Positions 5,826 through 9,212 of a stretch of DNA of 9,212 bases are shown here, piece by piece (positions within the stretch are counted from its first letter, which is position 1; each line of letters starts with the position of its first letter). The notes under the pieces were generated by a model, which ran no database searches, had not been told where the DNA came from, and saw nothing but the letters and a program-made list of their open reading frames with translations. The DNA comes from Acidocella sp. (GTDB lineage Bacteria > Pseudomonadota > Alphaproteobacteria > Acetobacterales > Acetobacteraceae), in contig JAQNCU010000092.1 in NCBI GenBank assembly GCA_029077775.1, positions 1 to 9,212 on the forward strand. Direction: 5' to 3'. A program made the position numbers and the translations under genes.

Positions 5826-6691
5826 AAGATTTCGCGGGCAAGGTCGCGGTCATCACCGGCGCTGGCAGCGGCTTCGGGCGGGAATTCGCGCGTTTGGCCG
5901 CCGGGTTGGGGATGAAATTAGCTCTGGTGGACATCCAGGAGGACGCGCTGGCCGCCATCGAAGCTGAATTACAGGCGCACGCACCGCTCGCCTTGCGCGT
6001 GGATGTGGCCAAAGCCGACGAGATGGCGGCCATGGCCGATGCCGTGTTCGCGCATTTTGGGGCAGCGCATTTGTTGTTCAACAATGCCGGCGTGGGTGCC
6101 GGCGGGCTGATCTGGGAAAATTCGGTGGCCGATTGGGAATGGGTTCTGGGCGTGAATGTCTGGAGCGTGATCCACGGCATCCGGCTGTTTGTCCCGCGCA
6201 TGATCGCCCAGGGCGATGGCTGCCATATCGTCAACACCGCCTCGGTTGCCGGGCTGCTTTCAGCGCAGATGATGGGCGTTTACAATGTCAGCAAGCACAG
6301 CGTGGTGACAATATCGGAAACCCTGTTCCAGGATCTGCGCCTCGCCAAAGCCAATATCGGCGTGACCGTGCTCTGCCCGGCCTTTGTGCCCACAGGCATC
6401 GCCGAGGCTGAACGCAACCGCCCCGCCGCCTTTGCCAACGCCACTGAAACCGAAAGCCAGAAATTCGCCGCCGCCCAATCCAAAAAAGCCGTCTCCTCGG
6501 GGCGGATTACCGCGCCACAGGTGGCGGCACAGGTTTTTGACTGCATCCGGGAGGGTAAATTCTACTGCCTGACGCACCCGAAAATCCTGGGCTCGGTGGA
6601 ATTGCGATTGCAAGACATTTTGCAACAGCGCAACCCGACCGATCCGTTTTCGTACAAGCCCGATGTCGCACCCGCCAGCACAGGATTTTGA
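5822..6691 (+). CDS. Short-chain dehydrogenase/reductase, probably NAD(H)-dependent
   Basis: This is a 289-residue classical SDR. The nucleotide-binding motif TGAGSGFG is at 12-19, D37 at the end of the second strand (ALVDI) predicts NAD(H) preference, NNAG is at 87-90, serine S141 lies in NTASVAG, and YNVSK is at 154-158 (Y154, K158). The C-terminal extension after residue 230, with IREGKFYCLTHP at 242-253, replaces the FabG-type VDGG ending and indicates a separate subgroup acting on larger substrates. The start overlaps the stop of the MDR gene (ATGA), so translation is probably coupled. It is the last gene of the acyl-CoA dehydrogenase operon, and a hairpin terminator starts nine bases after its stop. 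It may act as a hydroxyacyl or secondary-alcohol dehydrogenase in the same pathway. It differs from the SDR at 2653-3429 in predicted cofactor and active-site motifs. Confidence 0.9.
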   Translation: MKDFAGKVAVITGAGSGFGREFARLAAGLGMKLALVDIQEDALAAIEAELQAHAPLALRVDVAKADEMAAMADAVFAHFGAAHLLFNNAGVGAGGLIWENSVADWEWVLGVNVWSVIHGIRLFVPRMIAQGDGCHIVNTASVAGLLSAQMMGVYNVSKHSVVTISETLFQDLRLAKANIGVTVLCPAFVPTGIAEAERNRPAAFANATETESQKFAAAQSKKAVSSGRITAPQVAAQVFDCIREGKFYCLTHPKILGSVELRLQDILQQRNPTDPFSYKPDVAPASTGF

Positions 6692-6693
6692 AC

Positions 6694-6730
6694 AAAAAAG
6701 CCGCTTTTCAAAAAGCGGCGCAAAATTTTT
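6694..6730. terminator. Bidirectional intrinsic terminator between converging operons
   Basis: A perfect 8-bp stem, GCCGCTTT at 6700-6707 and AAAGCGGC at 6712-6719, closes a TCAA loop. Read on the minus strand it is followed directly by six Us (complement of A 6694-6699), a textbook terminator for the rib-nusB-thiL operon. Read on the plus strand, U5 at 6726-6730 follows after six bases, so it may also end the upstream dehydrogenase operon, less efficiently. I see nothing else in the gap from 6692 to 6767. Confidence 0.8.
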
Positions 6731-6767
6731 GGGACTCTGGGCGGGGGGCTTACGCGGACACCACGTG

Positions 6768-7703
6768 TCAGAAATGCCGCCAGCCAGGCTTTGCAAAGGT
6801 GATGATCTGCTCGTTATCGTCGATCACATGTACGCCCGCGCCCGGTTGGAACACGCCGATGCGCGTGACCGGCAGATCGCCGCAGGCGGCGCGCAAAGCC
6901 TCGCCATTGCCGGGCGGAACGGCGAGCAGAAGCTCGTAATCATCACCACCGGTCAGCCGCGTTTCCAGCATCTCCAGACCACAGGCCGCCGCCGCCGCTG
7001 AGGCCGGGACGAGATCGGCGCGGATCACCCCGCGCAGGCATGCACCTTCGCATAAATGCCCGAGATCCTGCACCAGCCCGTCCGAAACATCGATCGCCGC
7101 GCTCACGATCCCGGCCAGCGCCAGGCCAAGCCGGGGCTCCGGCAGTAATGAACGGTTGGTCAGAACCCCGGTGGGGTCGGGCAATTTGCCGCGCCGCGCC
7201 GCCAGGCCGAGGGCGGCATCGCCAATAGTGCCCGTAACCCAGATGCCATCACCCACAGCCGCACCCTGCCGCCCGAGCGCCTGCCCGGGGGCCACATGCC
7301 CGATGATGGTGGCGCTGAGCGCGATGCCGTGCAGGGATGAAGAGCTATCCCCGCCCATCAGCCTGATGCCGTATTGCGCCTGGTCGCGCGCCAGCCCGGA
7401 TGAGAACCGCGCCAGCCAGGCATCATCCACATCCGCGGGCAGCGCAGTGGTGAGCAGATAGCCCAAAGCCTGCGCCCCCATCGCCGCCAAATCCGACAGG
7501 TTCCGCCGCAGCAATTTCGCGGCGATCAGCGCCGGGTCGTCGGTTTTGAAAAAATGCACGCCTTCGAGCATCTGGTCCACGCTGAGCACCATCTCCCGCC
7601 CCGGCGGCGGGCGAAGCACGGCGGCGTCATCACGCAACCCTCTGCCCTCCTCACCGGCAAGCGGCGCGAAATAGGCCGCGATACGGGCGAATTCGTCCTT
7701 CAT
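6768..7703 (-). CDS. thiL: Thiamine-monophosphate kinase
   Basis: ThiL phosphorylates thiamine monophosphate with ATP to give thiamine diphosphate, the last step of cofactor synthesis, in the cytosol. The 311-residue length is usual. Motifs in order are DDAAV (25-29), the metal/ATP-binding NLSDLAAMGA (68-77), MGGDS (116-120), AIDVSDGLVQDL (203-214) and TGGDDYELL (251-259), all hallmarks of the PurM/ThiL superfamily and of ThiL in particular. It is the last gene of the ribB-ribH-nusB-thiL operon. The start at 7703 lies nine bases after the nusB stop, and its GAGGG ribosome binding site overlaps that stop (TGAGGG), so its translation is likely to follow nusB. The C-terminus ends 38 bases from the terminator U-run. 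No key residue appears to be missing. Confidence 0.96.
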   Translation of the reverse strand: MKDEFARIAAYFAPLAGEEGRGLRDDAAVLRPPPGREMVLSVDQMLEGVHFFKTDDPALIAAKLLRRNLSDLAAMGAQALGYLLTTALPADVDDAWLARFSSGLARDQAQYGIRLMGGDSSSSLHGIALSATIIGHVAPGQALGRQGAAVGDGIWVTGTIGDAALGLAARRGKLPDPTGVLTNRSLLPEPRLGLALAGIVSAAIDVSDGLVQDLGHLCEGACLRGVIRADLVPASAAAAACGLEMLETRLTGGDDYELLLAVPPGNGEALRAACGDLPVTRIGVFQPGAGVHVIDDNEQIITFAKPGWRHF

Positions 7704-7707
7704 GAAA

Positions 7708-7712
7708 TGCCC
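7708..7712 (-). promoter_or_regulatory. thiL ribosome binding site overlapping the nusB stop
   Basis: On the minus strand the sequence reads TGAGGGCATTTCATG. The final GA of the nusB TGA runs into the GAGGG core, which sits six bases before the thiL ATG. This arrangement suits coupled re-initiation. Confidence 0.65.
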
Positions 7713-8186
7713 TCAAGCCGGGCTGAATTCCGCAGGGCGCAGCAGATGCGCGATGCGGTCCAGCACGCCATTGGCCATGCGGGCTTCGTCGCCGTTAAAA
7801 AACCCGTGCGCGACATCCATATATTCATTGATCACCACCTTCACGGGAGGCCCGTCGCTCATCCATAATTCCGCCGTCCCGGCCCGCATCAGCGCGCGCA
7901 GCACCGGGTCCAGCCGGGCGAGCGGCCAGGTCTCCGCCAAAGCACCCACCAGCATGTTGTCGATCACATCCTGCTGGGCGGTGGCGGTGCGGACAATCTG
8001 CGCGAAAAGCGGCACATGCGCCGCCGCGATCTGCCCGTCTTCCAACCCGCCCGCATTGGGCTCCCCACCCAGGCGATGCCGGACGAACTGGTCGATCACC
8101 GTCTCGGGGTTTTGGGCGGCGTGCTCGGCCTGATACAGCGCCTGCACCGCCGCGATGCGGGCAAGCGTACGGGGGCGCTGGCTCAT
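7713..8186 (-). CDS. nusB: Transcription antitermination factor NusB
   Basis: NusB binds the boxA RNA element together with NusE (ribosomal protein S10) and promotes antitermination on rRNA operons. This 157-residue protein shows the family pattern: the N-terminal ARIAAVQALYQ (9-19), a central helix ending in W87 followed by RLDPVLRALMRAGTAEL (91-107), VKVVINEYMDVAH (115-127) and NGVLDRIA (139-146). The loop at about 39-53 (GGEPNAGG...) is somewhat long, as in other alphaproteobacterial NusB proteins. The start ATG overlaps the ribH stop (ATGA), and thiL follows after nine bases. The riboflavin-nusB-thiL linkage is widespread in Proteobacteria. The assignment is secure. Confidence 0.95.
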   Translation of the reverse strand: MSQRPRTLARIAAVQALYQAEHAAQNPETVIDQFVRHRLGGEPNAGGLEDGQIAAAHVPLFAQIVRTATAQQDVIDNMLVGALAETWPLARLDPVLRALMRAGTAELWMSDGPPVKVVINEYMDVAHGFFNGDEARMANGVLDRIAHLLRPAEFSPA

Positions 8187-8662
8187 GTGCCCAATATCCG
8201 CGCCAGGGCAATCTGCCGCAGGCAGGCTACCGCCGCCTCGGCACCCTTATTCGCACCGGTCTCATGGCTGCGGGCCACGGCTTGGGCCAGCGTGTCCACC
8301 GTGAGCAGCGCCGTACCCAGGCACAACGCATGGTCGGTGGCCACACGCATCAGCCCATCCATCGCGGCACTGGAGATGAATTCATAATGATCCGTCTCAC
8401 CGCGCACGACACAGCCGAGCACGATATACCCGTCGAAATCAGCGCCCGCCTTGGCCGCGATCGCCAAAGCCTGCGGCAACTCAAACGCGCCGGAGACCTC
8501 CGCCTGGGTGGTGGCAGCGTTTACCTTGCCCAAAATCTCCAATGCTGCCGCCATCATGCCATCGACCACGTGAAAGTAATAAGGCGCGCTGATGATAAGG
8601 ATTTTCGGCGGCGGCCCGGTCAAAGCGGGCGCCACGGGTAGGGGGGAATCGCCGGTGCTCAT
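8183..8662 (-). CDS. ribH: 6,7-dimethyl-8-ribityllumazine synthase
   Basis: RibH condenses 5-amino-6-ribitylaminouracil with 3,4-dihydroxy-2-butanone 4-phosphate to form lumazine, the penultimate step of riboflavin synthesis, in an icosahedral or pentameric assembly. The 159 residues include an N-terminal extension of about 18 residues, then ILIISAPYY (21-29, aromatic substrate site), VSGAFELPQA (56-65), GCVVRGETDHYEFIS (83-97, with catalytic H92) and ANKGAEAA (137-144). S57 replaces the proline of the common VPGAFE motif, which is a tolerated variation. The start overlaps the ribB stop and the gene end overlaps nusB, both as ATGA, so this is the middle of a strongly coupled operon. Its substrate partner is made by the RibB domain encoded just upstream. 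Confidence 0.96.
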   Translation of the reverse strand: MSTGDSPLPVAPALTGPPPKILIISAPYYFHVVDGMMAAALEILGKVNAATTQAEVSGAFELPQALAIAAKAGADFDGYIVLGCVVRGETDHYEFISSAAMDGLMRVATDHALCLGTALLTVDTLAQAVARSHETGANKGAEAAVACLRQIALARILGT

Positions 8663-9212
8663 GTGTTGGTTCCATCAGCGACGGCGCGCTGTTCCACCAC
8701 GTTCAGCCCGTAGCCTTCCAGCCCCACGATGTTGCGCTTGTGGTTGGACAGCAAAATCATGTCATGGACCTCAAGATCGTTCAGAATCTGCGCGCCGATG
8801 CCGTAATCGCGCAAGGCGGCACTGGTGCGCTTACCGTCCACAAGGTCGCGGATGCGCTCAGAAATCGCGGTCGGCCTGTTTTCACGGATCAGCACCACCA
8901 CGCCGCGCCCGGCGGCGGCGATCTGCGCCAGCGCGCCGTGCAATGTTGCCAGATGCGTGCCGCCCAACAAATCCGACACGGTGTCCACCGCATGCATCCG
9001 CACCAGCACAGGATCAGGCCCGGAAATATCCCCCCTGACCAGCGCCAGATGCTCGATGTGATCGACCTGGCTTTCATAGGCGATCATCCGCCAATTGCCG
9101 CCCAGCGGGCCAGGGACGATGCCTTGCTCCACACGCTTGACCAGACGCTCTGTCCGGCGGCGATGCGCGATGAGGTCGGCGATGGTGCCGAGTTTAAGGT
9201 TATGGCGCTGCG
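8659..9212 (-). CDS. ribB: RibB(A): DHBP synthase fused to a degenerate GTP cyclohydrolase II domain, C-terminal part
   Basis: Only the last 183 residues are in the window; the frame runs past the right edge, where the 3,4-dihydroxy-2-butanone-4-phosphate synthase domain should be. The visible part opens with LKLGTIADLIAHRRR, the usual end of the RibB domain and linker, and continues with a GTP-cyclohydrolase-II-like domain. That domain has no cysteine at all. Where active RibA has CLTGDxxxSxRCDC, this protein reads AVDTVSDLLGGTHLATLHGA. The EGRGIGL-type GTP segment is replaced by RENRPTAISERIR. DYGIGAQILNDL and GLEGYGLNVVEQ keep the late-domain shape. The domain is therefore probably inactive as a cyclohydrolase and may be structural or regulatory, as seen in many alphaproteobacterial RibB proteins. 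A true RibA should be encoded elsewhere. The gene is followed by ribH with an ATGA overlap. Confidence 0.92.
   Translation of the reverse strand, partial: QRHNLKLGTIADLIAHRRRTERLVKRVEQGIVPGPLGGNWRMIAYESQVDHIEHLALVRGDISGPDPVLVRMHAVDTVSDLLGGTHLATLHGALAQIAAAGRGVVVLIRENRPTAISERIRDLVDGKRTSAALRDYGIGAQILNDLEVHDMILLSNHKRNIVGLEGYGLNVVEQRAVADGTNT

Noticed and set aside
6260..6796. A 178-codon minus-strand open frame across the end of the second SDR and the terminator
   Set aside because: It runs through the hairpin terminator and antisense to the SDR, and its product looks like shadow coding.
8659..9212. FMN riboswitch for the riboflavin operon
   Set aside because: Such an element would lie upstream of the ribB start, which is outside the window. 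Nothing resembling it is seen between the overlapping genes.

Overview
The window is GC-rich, tightly packed, ordinary chromosomal DNA. The minus-strand order ribB(A)-ribH-nusB-thiL, with a GTP-cyclohydrolase-like tail that lacks metal-binding cysteines, is typical of Alphaproteobacteria. A more specific placement, such as an Acetobacteraceae-like lineage, would only be a guess. I see no tRNA, rRNA, CRISPR array, insertion sequence, phage gene or long repeat. No gene-free stretch reaches 300 bases; the longest are 111 bases (3430-3540) and 76 bases (6692-6767).

Layout. (1) 2-1604, plus strand: the C-terminal end of a membrane acyltransferase-3 protein, overlapped by a cytosolic zinc-ribbon / HExxH putative metallopeptidase of unknown function. 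(2) 1601-3429, minus strand: a two-gene unit of a DHRS4-like short-chain dehydrogenase followed by an APH-fold kinase, with a GTGA stop/start overlap. (3) 3430-3540: a divergent control region with an inverted repeat that contains a TTGACA box. (4) 3541-6691, plus strand: an acyl-CoA dehydrogenase, a zinc-free quinone-oxidoreductase-type MDR protein and a second SDR, the last two joined by an ATGA overlap. (5) 6694-6730: a hairpin terminator between converging operons. (6) 6768-9212, minus strand: the tightly coupled riboflavin/thiamine operon ribB(A)-ribH-nusB-thiL, with the 5' end of ribB outside the window.

How the genes may work together. The kinase and the acyl-CoA dehydrogenase resemble the two halves of the animal fusion proteins ACAD10/ACAD11 and the LvaA/LvaC enzymes of bacterial levulinate catabolism. 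In those systems a 4-hydroxyacyl-CoA is phosphorylated and the phosphate is then eliminated, giving an enoyl-CoA that can enter beta-oxidation. The DHRS4-like SDR, translationally coupled to the kinase, could make or interconvert the 4-hydroxy/4-oxo acyl-CoA. I therefore read 1601-6691 as a divergent regulon for catabolism of a hydroxylated or otherwise blocked acyl chain. This is inferred from motifs and context; the substrate is unknown. The rib-nusB-thiL genes are housekeeping: FMN/FAD precursor synthesis, transcription antitermination and thiamine diphosphate synthesis.
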